A stretch of DNA of 64,000 nucleotides from assembly GCA_030145845.1 (NCBI GenBank), contig JAIXHJ010000001.1, forward strand, positions 248,001 through 312,000. The letters are read 5' to 3'. The stretch's first letter is position 1; each line of letters starts with the position of its first letter. The position numbers and the translations under genes are program-made. Origin of the DNA: Pseudomonadota bacterium (lineage in GTDB: Bacteria; Pseudomonadota; Gammaproteobacteria; Pseudomonadales; Oceanobacteraceae). The notes under the pieces are model-generated. The model was not told the origin of the DNA and did not search any database. It was given only the letters and a program-made list of their open reading frames with translations. Below are positions 46,176 through 55,478 of the stretch, piece after piece.

Positions 46176-47497
46176 CCGAGGTTATCCGCGTCACTTATCA
46201 GGGGCAGGAAGCCGGGGCGGTCAGTTTTGATACGGAGCGCGGCACTGGTGCGTTTGAATACACGCCGGCCTTTATCGACAGCGGTATTGAATTATCACCG
46301 CTGATGATGCCGCTGGCACGGCGGGTATACAGTTTTCCGCAGCTGGATTTTGCCACCTTTCATGGACTGCCGGGGCTGATTGCCGATTCGTTGCCGGATG
46401 ATTTTGGTAATGCGGTGCTCAACGCCTGGGTGGCTGCCAGGGGGATGCAGCCGCAGCACATCACGCCGTTGCAGCGTCTGCAGTACACCGGCCGGCGTGG
46501 TATGGGGGCACTGGAATATCTGCCGGCCACACGGCTGAAAAGCCTGAACGCCTCGCAGCAGGTGGATGTGGAAGCGCTGGTGATGATCGCGCAGGAAGTG
46601 CTGGATCAGCGCAATCAGTTCAGTGTTGATCTGGACGGCCACGGCGCGGAAGACCGTGAAGCCATGATGGCGCTGCTGTCGGTGGGCATGAGTGCGGGTG
46701 GCGCCCGGCCGAAAGCCGTGCTGGCGTTCAACGACGATTTTACCGAAGTGCGTTCCGGGCAGACCAGTGTGCCGGATGGCTTCAGCCATTACCTGATGAA
46801 GTTCGATGGTGTGACGGAACATCAGCGCAGTCAGCAGACCTTCGGTGATCCGGTGGGCTACGGCGCCATGGAGTATGTGTATTACCGCATGGCCACTGCC
46901 TGTGGCATTGAGATGATGCCATGTTATTTACTCGCCGAAGGCAGCCGCCGCCATTTTATTACCCGGCGTTACGACCGGGGCAGTCCGGGCAACAGCAATG
47001 AAAAAATTCATGTGCAGACGCTGAACGGTCTGGCGCATGTGGATTATAAACGGCCCGGCAGCTTTTCTTATGCCGAGCTGTTTGCTGTGGCCCGGCAATT
47101 AAAACTGAGCGCAGCGGAGGCGGAGCAGCTGCTGCGGCGGATGCTGTTTAATATCGTCGCCCGCAATCATGATGATCACGCCAAAAATGTGTCCTTTATG
47201 CTGCGTGGCAGGCAGTGGTCACTGGCTCCGGCCTATGACGTGGCATACAGCTATAAGCCCGGCAGTCAGTGGGTCAGCCAGCACTGGATGAGTCTGAACG
47301 GCAAACGCGATCATTTTACTCGAGACGACCTGTATTCGCTGGAAAAAATCAGCCCGTTATTCAGCCGGCGCAAAATTAACCGCCTGCTGGAAGAAATCAC
47401 CGAACAGGTGTCACGCTGGCCACAGCTGGCGCGTGAATATGAAGTACCGCCATCACTGTTGCAGGACGTCAGCAGCAACCTGAGGCTGTCATGGTGA
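46169..47497 (+). CDS. hipA: HipA-like serine/threonine kinase toxin
   Basis: A 442-residue HipA kinase. It has the N-terminal HipA domain, a Gly-rich ATP loop (GMSAGGARPKAVLAF, about residue 172), the catalytic NIVARNHDDHAKNVSF (about 328) and the metal-binding APAYDVAYSY. E. coli HipA phosphorylates glutamyl-tRNA synthetase and causes dormancy. The stop codon overlaps the start of the next gene (ATGGTGA), so hipB, hipA and the glycosyltransferase-like gene seem to form one operon. All catalytic motifs appear intact. Confidence 0.92.
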   Translation: MVTEVIRVTYQGQEAGAVSFDTERGTGAFEYTPAFIDSGIELSPLMMPLARRVYSFPQLDFATFHGLPGLIADSLPDDFGNAVLNAWVAARGMQPQHITPLQRLQYTGRRGMGALEYLPATRLKSLNASQQVDVEALVMIAQEVLDQRNQFSVDLDGHGAEDREAMMALLSVGMSAGGARPKAVLAFNDDFTEVRSGQTSVPDGFSHYLMKFDGVTEHQRSQQTFGDPVGYGAMEYVYYRMATACGIEMMPCYLLAEGSRRHFITRRYDRGSPGNSNEKIHVQTLNGLAHVDYKRPGSFSYAELFAVARQLKLSAAEAEQLLRRMLFNIVARNHDDHAKNVSFMLRGRQWSLAPAYDVAYSYKPGSQWVSQHWMSLNGKRDHFTRDDLYSLEKISPLFSRRKINRLLEEITEQVSRWPQLAREYEVPPSLLQDVSSNLRLSW

Positions 47498-48561
47498 AAA
47501 AAATATTACTCTTGTCGGCGTACCGTTCCGACAGTCACGCCAGCTGGGTGAACTGGCTGACACAGAATCTGGCGGCCGACTGGCAGCTGCTGGAATTACC
47601 GGGGCGTTATTTCCGCTGGCGTATCCGCGGTAATCCGCTGAGCTGGCTGGACGAACTGACGGCACTGCTGGACGGCTGGCAACCGGATCATATTCTGGCC
47701 ACGTCGATGGTGGATATTGCCACCATCCGCGGCTTATTTCCGGCGCTGGCACGGGTACCGCTGAGTTATTATTTTCATGAAAACCAGTTTGCCTACCCGC
47801 GCGGCAGTGGTCAGCACGATTCCGTCGATCCATTAATGGTACAGCTTTATGGTGCGCTGGCAGCGGATGAATGTTTATTTAATTCGGATTTTAACCGCCA
47901 CACTTTTCTTGCTGGTGTTGATGCACTGCTGCAGAAACTGCCGGACTGTAAACCTGCGGATCTGAGCCGTCGTCTGGCGCCCGGCTGCCATCTTCTGCCG
48001 GTACCGGTCAGAACCGTGCCGCCACAGACGAAAGCCGCAGGGCTGATTCTGTGGAACCACCGCTGGGAATACGATAAACAGCCGGAGTTTTTTCTGCAGG
48101 TTTTACGTCTGTTGCAGGCGCAGGGCGTGGCATTTTCACTGGCGTTGCTGGGGCCGAGAGCCGAACGCAGCAGTCCGCCGGCACTGGCTCAGATACGCAC
48201 GGAATTTGCCACTGCAATTGTTGCGGATGGCATGCTGCCGCGGGCAGATTATGAACACTGGCTGGGGCAGGCCACGGTTGTGATCAGCACCGCGATTCAC
48301 GAATTTCAGGGGTTATCGGTGCAGGAAGCGGTCAGCGCCGGTGCGTATCCTGTGGTGCCGGATGATCTGTGTTACCGCGAGCAGTATCCGCGGGCCTGCC
48401 GTTATAGTGCCGGCGATGCCGCAGCGGCTGCGGCGCTGGTAGAGAAAGCATTACAAAGAATGGAACAGGGCGGAAACAGCACACCACCGGTCTTACAGGC
48501 GCCGTTTGCCGGTGCCGCACAGAGCTGGCATGACTGGCTGGCGCGGCTGGAAAATCAGTGA
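47491..48561 (+). CDS. tRNA-queuosine alpha-mannosyltransferase-like protein (DUF3524, glycosyltransferase)
   Basis: A 356-residue protein. The N-terminal half matches DUF3524 (LLSAYRSDSHASW, LPGRYFRWRIRG, LATSMVDIATIRGL, YYFHENQFAYP), the domain of eukaryotic GTDC1/QTMAN, which mannosylates queuosine-34 of tRNA-Asp. The C-terminal half is a GT-B glycosyltransferase (NHRWEYDKQPE, STAIHEFQGLSVQEAVSAGAYPV). Bacterial function is not well defined. The window also carries queA and tgt. The gene overlaps hipA at its 5' end by seven bases and the response-regulator gene at its 3' end by seven bases (convergent). Confidence 0.82.
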   Translation: MVKKILLLSAYRSDSHASWVNWLTQNLAADWQLLELPGRYFRWRIRGNPLSWLDELTALLDGWQPDHILATSMVDIATIRGLFPALARVPLSYYFHENQFAYPRGSGQHDSVDPLMVQLYGALAADECLFNSDFNRHTFLAGVDALLQKLPDCKPADLSRRLAPGCHLLPVPVRTVPPQTKAAGLILWNHRWEYDKQPEFFLQVLRLLQAQGVAFSLALLGPRAERSSPPALAQIRTEFATAIVADGMLPRADYEHWLGQATVVISTAIHEFQGLSVQEAVSAGAYPVVPDDLCYREQYPRACRYSAGDAAAAAALVEKALQRMEQGGNSTPPVLQAPFAGAAQSWHDWLARLENQ

Positions 48562-49685
48562 TTCTGATTTTCCATCAGTTCGTACAGGGCTTCGAGAATA
48601 TTACTCAGCTTGGCATCCAGCTCCAGCGTGCGCTGACTGGTTTCTTCCAGCTTGTCGGTGGTGCTGTTGGCCAGTGCCATTAATTTTTTCTCCTGATCGT
48701 CGTCCAGACCCAGACTGAACAGCATGCCTTCCAGTTCGCTCAGCATATTGCTCATGGTTTTGGTGACGGTGTCGCTGTAGTCCTGAATTTCTTTACTGGT
48801 TTTATCAATATTCAGCTCGGCCAGGGCTATCACTTCTTTCAGGAACTGTACCCGCTGCTCTTCCATCATGGCATCGGCAAGGATGGATTTTGCCCGGTCT
48901 GCGGCGATATCCGCCAGCACCGCCAGATGATCTTTCAGCCGGCCGTAACGGGCTTCATCACCGGCCGGCATGTTTTTAATCAGCAGAATAACCGGGCTGC
49001 TGCGGATAACGGTACGCACCCCGAGATGGGTGATGCGCTGTTCGGCTTCGCGGAATTTTTCCATCAGCCGTGATTCCAGTGAATCGTTGCTGCATCCCAT
49101 CAGCACCGGTTTCGGACCGGTGATCAGCACCGAGGAATTCAGCCCGAACTGTGATGCCACGGTCATAACGGCGGCGGCCAGACTGGGCGCTTTGCTGATG
49201 CTCTGAACTTCTTTCACGAACTGAATAATCTGCCCCAGCTCGCTGGAACTGGTCATGGCTTCCATGGCCACGTTCATGGCTTCGCGTGACTGATTCAGGG
49301 CGTCTTTTTTATCGATGCTGAGGCGGATGTAGTGCTGCACTTTATCGAGCAGGGTCTGGCCATCAATCGGCTTGGTAATGTAGTCATTGGCGCCGGCTTC
49401 AAACCCTTCCAGCCGTTCTTCCGGACTGTCTTTGGCAGAGACAAAAATAATCGGCAGCGAGGCCGTCTGCGGATTTTTGCGGATGCTGACACAGGTATCG
49501 TAACCACTGATACCGGGCATACTGATGTCCAGCAGAATCAGATCCGGCTGACTGCTGCTGAGCAGCTGCAGGCATTCCTCACCGGAAGCGGCTTCCGTGA
49601 TCTGGTAATGGGATTCCAGCAGTGAGCTGAGCACAAGGCGATTGTCTTCGGCGTCGTCGACAATCATCACCTGAGGCTGGGTCAT
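48555..49685 (-). CDS. Response regulator with GAF-like and coiled-coil output
   Basis: A 376-residue protein. The receiver domain (residues about 5-120) has the acidic pair DD, the phosphoacceptor Asp in LILLDISMPG (near 53), Ser in VSAKD and Lys in TKPIDG. Residues about 145-260 look like a GAF-type domain and the C-terminus is coiled coil, without a DNA-binding motif. It is the neighbour of a giant hybrid kinase on the same strand, 126 bases downstream of it, and may be its output partner. The output is likely protein-protein. Confidence 0.8.
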   Translation of the reverse strand: MTQPQVMIVDDAEDNRLVLSSLLESHYQITEAASGEECLQLLSSSQPDLILLDISMPGISGYDTCVSIRKNPQTASLPIIFVSAKDSPEERLEGFEAGANDYITKPIDGQTLLDKVQHYIRLSIDKKDALNQSREAMNVAMEAMTSSSELGQIIQFVKEVQSISKAPSLAAAVMTVASQFGLNSSVLITGPKPVLMGCSNDSLESRLMEKFREAEQRITHLGVRTVIRSSPVILLIKNMPAGDEARYGRLKDHLAVLADIAADRAKSILADAMMEEQRVQFLKEVIALAELNIDKTSKEIQDYSDTVTKTMSNMLSELEGMLFSLGLDDDQEKKLMALANSTTDKLEETSQRTLELDAKLSNILEALYELMENQNH

Positions 49686-49811
49686 AAATCCTGTTCTCCG
49701 TTTACGGGCAGAGCCGGCACGACGGCTGCTTCTTTTCCGAGTGTAGACGCTTAAATTCCGGCCGTCCTGAGCGACCGGTCAGAATTGGACTATTGTCTGA
49801 CCGCCACAGGG

Positions 49812-52800
49812 TTATGGCCGGCGGCGGTGAACTTCCTGCAGAAACGCTTCGCCGGCCACGCGGAGTTCACCGATCAGCGCGCGGCAGGCGGTGTCGTTGT
49901 GGCTCAGGGCCGCCGATTCGGTTTCTGCCGAAATCCGGTACACCGCGGTGGCTGCCAGGTTGCCGCTGACGCCTTTCAGACTGTGGGCAATATTGCGCAG
50001 CGCTTCGAAGTCGCCGTCAGCCAGCGCCGTACTCAGCTCCGCCAGCCGCTGCGGGAATTCAGCGGCAAAAATGCCGGTCAGCTGTTGCAGCAGCTGCTCA
50101 TCCCCCATCAGCCGTTCGAGGGCGGCACCTTCATCCCATACCGGATCGGCGGCCACGTTATCGTCTGTGTCTTCGCTGACCACTGGCGGGGTATAGCCTT
50201 CGCCCTGTGGCAGCCATTTGTGCAGTGTGGCCAGCAGGGCGTCGGTACGGATCGGCTTGGTCAGATAATCGTCCATACCGGCTTCCAGGCAGCGCTCACG
50301 GTCGCCCTGCATGGCGTTGGCGGTCATGGCGATCACCGGAATCTGTGTGTTGCCGGCTCCGGCTGCACCGGCGCGGATCTGGCGGGTGGTCTCGTAGCCA
50401 TCCATCTCCGGCATCTGGCAGTCCATCAGAATGGCGGCATAGGGTTCGTGTTCCGGCGGACTGATCAGGCGGGCGATGGCTTCCACGCCGTTCCATGCCA
50501 GATCAACCTGATAACCGGCGGCGGATAACAGCTCGGTGGCCACCATCTGGTTGATTTCGTTGTCTTCGACCAGCAGCAGCCATTGCCCCTGCGCGGCTGG
50601 CGTGGTGCTGGCCATGGCAGCCTGTGGCGGGACCCGCTGGCCAAGGGCATCAAGATAATTGTTGAAGGTGACCGGTTTCGGGAAATGGGTGGCGATACCG
50701 GCCTGTTCCATGCGTTCGGGCAGGGAAATAAAGTCCATGGCGGTCATCAGCACCAGCCGGGTCGCCGGACAGGCCTGCTCGCTGGTCAGGCGGCCGGCGA
50801 GATCCAGGCTGTTGCCATCGGGCAGGCTGAGGTCGAGCATGGCGACATCAATGGATTGGCTGCGCAGTATCTGCTCGGCTTCCTGAATGCTGTCGGCACT
50901 CTGTACCTCAGCGCCCCATTCAAACAGCTGCTCGGTGAGGATACGGCGTTGGGTGGTGTTGTGCTCGGCAATCAGAATACGGGTGCCATCAATGGCCTGT
51001 GGCGGTTTCACCGCCGGTGCGTCTTCCACCTGGTCGAGATGGATACTGAAGGTAAAACAGCTGCCTTCGCCGGGGGTGCTGACCACTTCAACGTCGCCGT
51101 CCATCATTTCGCACAGGCGGCGGACAATCGCCAGCCCCAGCCCGGTGCCGCCATAACGGCGGGTAGTGGAGGCATCGACCTGACTGAACGCCTGAAACAG
51201 CCGCCGGCGTGCTTCTTCCGGAATGCCGATGCCGGTATCGCGCACGCGTCCGGTGAGCAGCCACTGTTCTGCGGCCGGAATCAGGGTCAGGGTGACGGTA
51301 ATTTCCCCGTGGCTGGTGAACTTGATGGCGTTGCCGATCAGGTTGGTCAGAATCTGGCGCAGGCGGCCGGGATCACCGATCACCTGGGTGACCGGCACTT
51401 CGCGGATATCCAGAATCAGTTCGAGTTTTTTCGCCTGTGCCAGCTGTGCCATGTTTTCCGCCAGTTCACCGGTCATTTCCAGCAGATCGAACGGAATCGG
51501 CTCCAGCTCCAGCTTGTTGGCTTCGATTTTGGAGAAATCGAGAATGTCGTTGATCAGGCCGAGCAGGGCGTTGGCGCTGGCGGCGGCGAGGTCGATGCGG
51601 TGGCGTTGTTCACTGTTCAGTGGGGTGGCGCGCAGCAGATCCAGCATACCGATGACGCCGTTCATCGGCGTACGGATTTCATGGCTCATGCTGGCGAGGA
51701 ATTCGTTTTTCGCCCGGGCGGCACTTTCGGCCTGGGTTTTGGCTTCACGCAGCGCGATTTCGTCGTTTTTCTGCTGCGTGATATCGCGGTAACTCCACAC
51801 CCGGCCACGAACCTGATCGCCGATCAGCATCGGCAGTGAAGTGCGTTCAAAGATCCGGCCGTCGCTGCATTCGAGCATATCGAACACGCCCTGATACGGA
51901 GTGTTGAACACTTCCCGCACCTGCCGCCGGGTACGTTCCGGATCTTTCAGCTGCGGCAGAATAAGGGCATCGACCAGCTGCGGATAATCTTCACCGGTCA
52001 GGTCTTTTTCGCGGATGCGCCACAGGTGGCGGAACTGGCTGTTCCAGCGCACCACGTGCTGTTCCTGATCGGTAACCAGAATGCCGTTGTCAGTGGACTC
52101 CAGCGTGGCTTCCAGCAGTGACAGCGCCTCTTCGTTCTGACGCTGTTTTTCGCGGCTGTCGGTGACGTCATAGTTCACCCCGACCATACGTATGGTGTCG
52201 CCTCCGGCATCGCGGACCACCAGGGCTGAGGAGCGCAGATAGCGGATCTGGCCGTCCGGGCGGATCACCCGGTAAGCGGTGTCGAACGGTACACCCGTGG
52301 TGACGGATACCTGCATGGCGCGCTCGGCATCTTCAATGTCATCGGGGTGGATCATGTCGGCGACGACGCGCCCGGAGAAGGTGTCTTCCCCGGCATCAAT
52401 GCCGTACAGGCGGCACATCCAGTCATCGAAGCGGATCTGATCAGTTTCCGGGAAGTATTCCCAGATGCCGATGCCGGCCGAGTCGGCGGCCAGCTGCATC
52501 CGGCGGTTGTTTTCTTCCAGCCGGGCTTCGGCTTCCTTGCGCTCGGTGATGTCCAGGTGGGTACCGATCATGCGCACCGGATTGCCATCGTCATCCCATT
52601 CGACGACGCGGCCGGTATCCATTACCCAGATCCACTGGCCGTTTTTATGACGCATACGGGATTCGCACTCGTAGCGCGGCTTACTGCCGTTCCAGTGTGC
52701 GTGCAGGCGTTTTTCGGAGCGTTTGAGATCGTCCGGGTGGACAAAGCGGGTCCAGGTATCAATCGAGGTGGGCGACAGTTCGTCCAGTGTGTAACCGATA

Positions 52801-55394
52801 ATATCGGCCCAGCGTTCGTTGAAGATGGTTCTGCCGCTGGGAATGTGCCAGTCCCAGACGCCGACGGCGGTGGACTCAATCACCATTTCCAGCCGTTCAG
52901 TGCGGTCACGTACCGCCAGCTGGGCACGGACCCGATCATCAATATCCTGGAAGGAGCCATACAGGCGGACACATTCATCGCCTTCAAATTCACCGTACCC
53001 CTGAGCCGCCACCCAGATTTCACGGCCGGCGGCGGTGATCAGCTGCAGCTCTTCATTCCAGTGCTGGCCGGTGCTGATGCAGCGCTCGACGACATAACGG
53101 ATGCGGTCGCGGGAATAGCCTTCCTTATAAAAATTGATGGCGGTTTCCAGTTGCGGCTGAAAATCGTCATCCACTTCGTGAATGCTGCGCGTCATGTCGG
53201 ACCAATACAGGCTGTGGTCGCGCAGATTGGAGTTCCACACGCCGATGCGGCCCAGCTCACTCATGCGTTTGAGCAGCGATTGTTGCTGGCTCAGGTCGCG
53301 TTCATGGCGTTCATTTTCCAGCTCATTGGTAATCCAGCGGGCGAACAGTTCCAGCAGTTTGCGGTCGTGTTCACTGAACGGCGCGCGCCGGCGGCGGTGG
53401 CTGATAAAGCTGACCACCGACTGGCTGCCGTCGCTGAGGCTGAGCTTCATACCGATATAGCTGCTGGTGGTGGTATCCGGGAAGAAGGGGTGGAAATGGG
53501 GTTCATCGCCCTCAGTCTGGTAATACGTAACCGGGCCTTCGGCCTGCAGGGTGTGAACACAGACGGTGGCACTGATGTTGAAAGCATCACCCGGCTGCAG
53601 GGAATTATCCGGGCAGGCGACATTGCGGATTGTGTAACACTGGCCATCGGTTTCCGCCAGCGCTCCGTAAGGCAGTTCCAGCAGCTGACAGCCGAGGTTC
53701 AGCACGCGGTCAATTTTTTCGTCGGATGGCTGTTGCGAGGCGGCGATGCTGTGCAGTTCCTGCAGCGCGGTAAACATACGCTGCTGTTCGCTGATATCCG
53801 TGCGGATGGCAATGTAGCTGGTGATTTTATGCGTTTCGTTGCTGACCGGAACAATGGTGGTGTTAACCCAGTACAGGTGGCCGTCTTTGGCGCGGTTGCA
53901 GAATTCACCATGCCATACCTGACCGCGTTTCAGCGAGCGGTACATATCACGGTAATACTCAGCGCCGTGCTGACCGGATTTGAGAATTCTGTGGTTGCTG
54001 CCCAGCAGCTCCTGCTGCGAATAGCCACTGATCTGACAGAAGCGGTCATTGGCGTAGGTGATGGTGCCGTCGGTGTCGGTAATGGCGACGATGGCGTGCT
54101 GATCGAGGGCGAACTTCTGATCCTTGAGCGCGCGCAGGGCCTGTTCGGTTTCTTCATGGCTGTGGCGCAGGGATTCATGCAGGCCGATGCGGCTCAGGAC
54201 CATTTCGCGCAGGCTGGTGCCGAGCTGATTGATCTCACGTACGGAGGTATGAGGCAGATCCTTGTCGGCAATGCCGCTGGTGTTCTCACCGCTGACCCGG
54301 CTCATCAGCAGGCTGAGGGAAGAAATAGGACGGGAAATAAACCGTGCGGTCAGCGCCGAGGCAACAAACACCAGCAGTGCCAGCACGCCGGCCAGCAGGG
54401 CAAAATTGGGCAGGGTGTCCTGCAGGTCCTGATCAATATAAGCCAGTGGCAGTTCGGAGATCAGGAACCAGTATTGCCCGAGGATTTCCAGTGGCTGGGC
54501 GACGCCCATCACCGCCTTCCCGTCGCCGGAGGTGTAATAGGAAATATGGTTCAGCCGGCCGGGCTGCAGTATCTGTTTCTGACTGACCGGCAGGGGGCTG
54601 TTAAAGGGCAGACTGCTGCCAAAAATCCGGCTCTGCAGACGGCCGGTTTCGTCGGCCAGATAAAACCGTGCCCGCTGACCTCTGGTCTGTTCGGTGAGGT
54701 TGAGCAGGAAGTCGGTGTGCAGCTGCATAATCAGCACACCGTTCAGGTTACCTTCCGGCCCCATCATCGGCATGCTCAGCCACTGGCTGATCTGGCCGGC
54801 GGAGGGGGCATAGGGTTCGAGATCGGATAAATAGCTGCCGGCATCGCGCAGGGTGCGGGCGAAGACTCTGCCGATACCGGTATCCGCATAGGGGCCTGAA
54901 ATCAGGTTGGTGCCCAGATCCCGTTCGGCAGCAATGGAATAGAGAATATTACCTGTGGTATCGGCGATCAGGGCGTCATGCAGGTAACCGAAGCTGGCGG
55001 TCAGGGCATACAGCGGATCGGTGTGGCGGGCGGTCACTTCCTGCCATTGCGGGCTGCGCACGAAGTCGGCAGTGGACAGGCCGCTGCGCTGCTGTGCCTG
55101 CTGCAGTTCCGTCAGCAGCGGCTGCAGCTGGCGGGAGCTGCTCTGGTAGCTGGCGTCCTGCAGGCGGTAGGTAAACCAGGCCCGTACCGCTTCTTCTTCA
55201 ATGCCGGCGGCACCCAGCAACTGGTCTTCGGCCTGTTGCCGCAGCAGATGACGGGTATCGCTGAAACTCTGCCAGGAAACCACGATCAGCGGCAGCAGGG
55301 CGACCAGCAGCATCGGCAGAAAAATGCGGGTGCGCAGCGACTGCTCATGCAGTGTTCTTGTTTTTAGCGGAGCACTTCCCGGGCTGGAGCTCAT
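49812..55394 (-). CDS. Giant hybrid sensor histidine kinase (Cache, HAMP, multiple PAS, GAF, HisKA, HATPase, two receivers, HPt)
   Basis: A 1860-residue kinase. Order seen: membrane segment near 25-47; periplasmic double-Cache-like region; second membrane segment near 333-355; HAMP to about 400; PAS near 425-540; GAF near 550-700; three or four further PAS/PAC units to about 1220; HisKA with phosphorylated His near 1233 (SMSHEIRTPMNG); HATPase; receiver 1 with Asp near 1520 but AEH in place of the usual acidic pair; receiver 2 with intact LMDCQMPEMDG (near 1655); HPt with His near 1803 (AHSLKGVSG). The whole phosphorelay is therefore in one chain, with receiver 1 possibly non-standard. Confidence 0.93.
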   Translation of the reverse strand: MSSSPGSAPLKTRTLHEQSLRTRIFLPMLLVALLPLIVVSWQSFSDTRHLLRQQAEDQLLGAAGIEEEAVRAWFTYRLQDASYQSSSRQLQPLLTELQQAQQRSGLSTADFVRSPQWQEVTARHTDPLYALTASFGYLHDALIADTTGNILYSIAAERDLGTNLISGPYADTGIGRVFARTLRDAGSYLSDLEPYAPSAGQISQWLSMPMMGPEGNLNGVLIMQLHTDFLLNLTEQTRGQRARFYLADETGRLQSRIFGSSLPFNSPLPVSQKQILQPGRLNHISYYTSGDGKAVMGVAQPLEILGQYWFLISELPLAYIDQDLQDTLPNFALLAGVLALLVFVASALTARFISRPISSLSLLMSRVSGENTSGIADKDLPHTSVREINQLGTSLREMVLSRIGLHESLRHSHEETEQALRALKDQKFALDQHAIVAITDTDGTITYANDRFCQISGYSQQELLGSNHRILKSGQHGAEYYRDMYRSLKRGQVWHGEFCNRAKDGHLYWVNTTIVPVSNETHKITSYIAIRTDISEQQRMFTALQELHSIAASQQPSDEKIDRVLNLGCQLLELPYGALAETDGQCYTIRNVACPDNSLQPGDAFNISATVCVHTLQAEGPVTYYQTEGDEPHFHPFFPDTTTSSYIGMKLSLSDGSQSVVSFISHRRRRAPFSEHDRKLLELFARWITNELENERHERDLSQQQSLLKRMSELGRIGVWNSNLRDHSLYWSDMTRSIHEVDDDFQPQLETAINFYKEGYSRDRIRYVVERCISTGQHWNEELQLITAAGREIWVAAQGYGEFEGDECVRLYGSFQDIDDRVRAQLAVRDRTERLEMVIESTAVGVWDWHIPSGRTIFNERWADIIGYTLDELSPTSIDTWTRFVHPDDLKRSEKRLHAHWNGSKPRYECESRMRHKNGQWIWVMDTGRVVEWDDDGNPVRMIGTHLDITERKEAEARLEENNRRMQLAADSAGIGIWEYFPETDQIRFDDWMCRLYGIDAGEDTFSGRVVADMIHPDDIEDAERAMQVSVTTGVPFDTAYRVIRPDGQIRYLRSSALVVRDAGGDTIRMVGVNYDVTDSREKQRQNEEALSLLEATLESTDNGILVTDQEQHVVRWNSQFRHLWRIREKDLTGEDYPQLVDALILPQLKDPERTRRQVREVFNTPYQGVFDMLECSDGRIFERTSLPMLIGDQVRGRVWSYRDITQQKNDEIALREAKTQAESAARAKNEFLASMSHEIRTPMNGVIGMLDLLRATPLNSEQRHRIDLAAASANALLGLINDILDFSKIEANKLELEPIPFDLLEMTGELAENMAQLAQAKKLELILDIREVPVTQVIGDPGRLRQILTNLIGNAIKFTSHGEITVTLTLIPAAEQWLLTGRVRDTGIGIPEEARRRLFQAFSQVDASTTRRYGGTGLGLAIVRRLCEMMDGDVEVVSTPGEGSCFTFSIHLDQVEDAPAVKPPQAIDGTRILIAEHNTTQRRILTEQLFEWGAEVQSADSIQEAEQILRSQSIDVAMLDLSLPDGNSLDLAGRLTSEQACPATRLVLMTAMDFISLPERMEQAGIATHFPKPVTFNNYLDALGQRVPPQAAMASTTPAAQGQWLLLVEDNEINQMVATELLSAAGYQVDLAWNGVEAIARLISPPEHEPYAAILMDCQMPEMDGYETTRQIRAGAAGAGNTQIPVIAMTANAMQGDRERCLEAGMDDYLTKPIRTDALLATLHKWLPQGEGYTPPVVSEDTDDNVAADPVWDEGAALERLMGDEQLLQQLTGIFAAEFPQRLAELSTALADGDFEALRNIAHSLKGVSGNLAATAVYRISAETESAALSHNDTACRALIGELRVAGEAFLQEVHRRRP

Positions 55395-55478
55395 ATCAGA
55401 CCTGAAGGTAGATAATACTTCTGTTCAGCTTAGCAGCTGAATGCCATCCATGGCGTCGGTATGAGCATTTAAACCGCC

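Noticed and set aside
52347-54830. Long plus-strand open frame (827 codons) opposite the giant kinase gene
   Set aside because: It lies antisense inside a gene with clear kinase and PAS motifs, and its translation is low-complexity with no domain. It is a shadow of GC-rich codon use.
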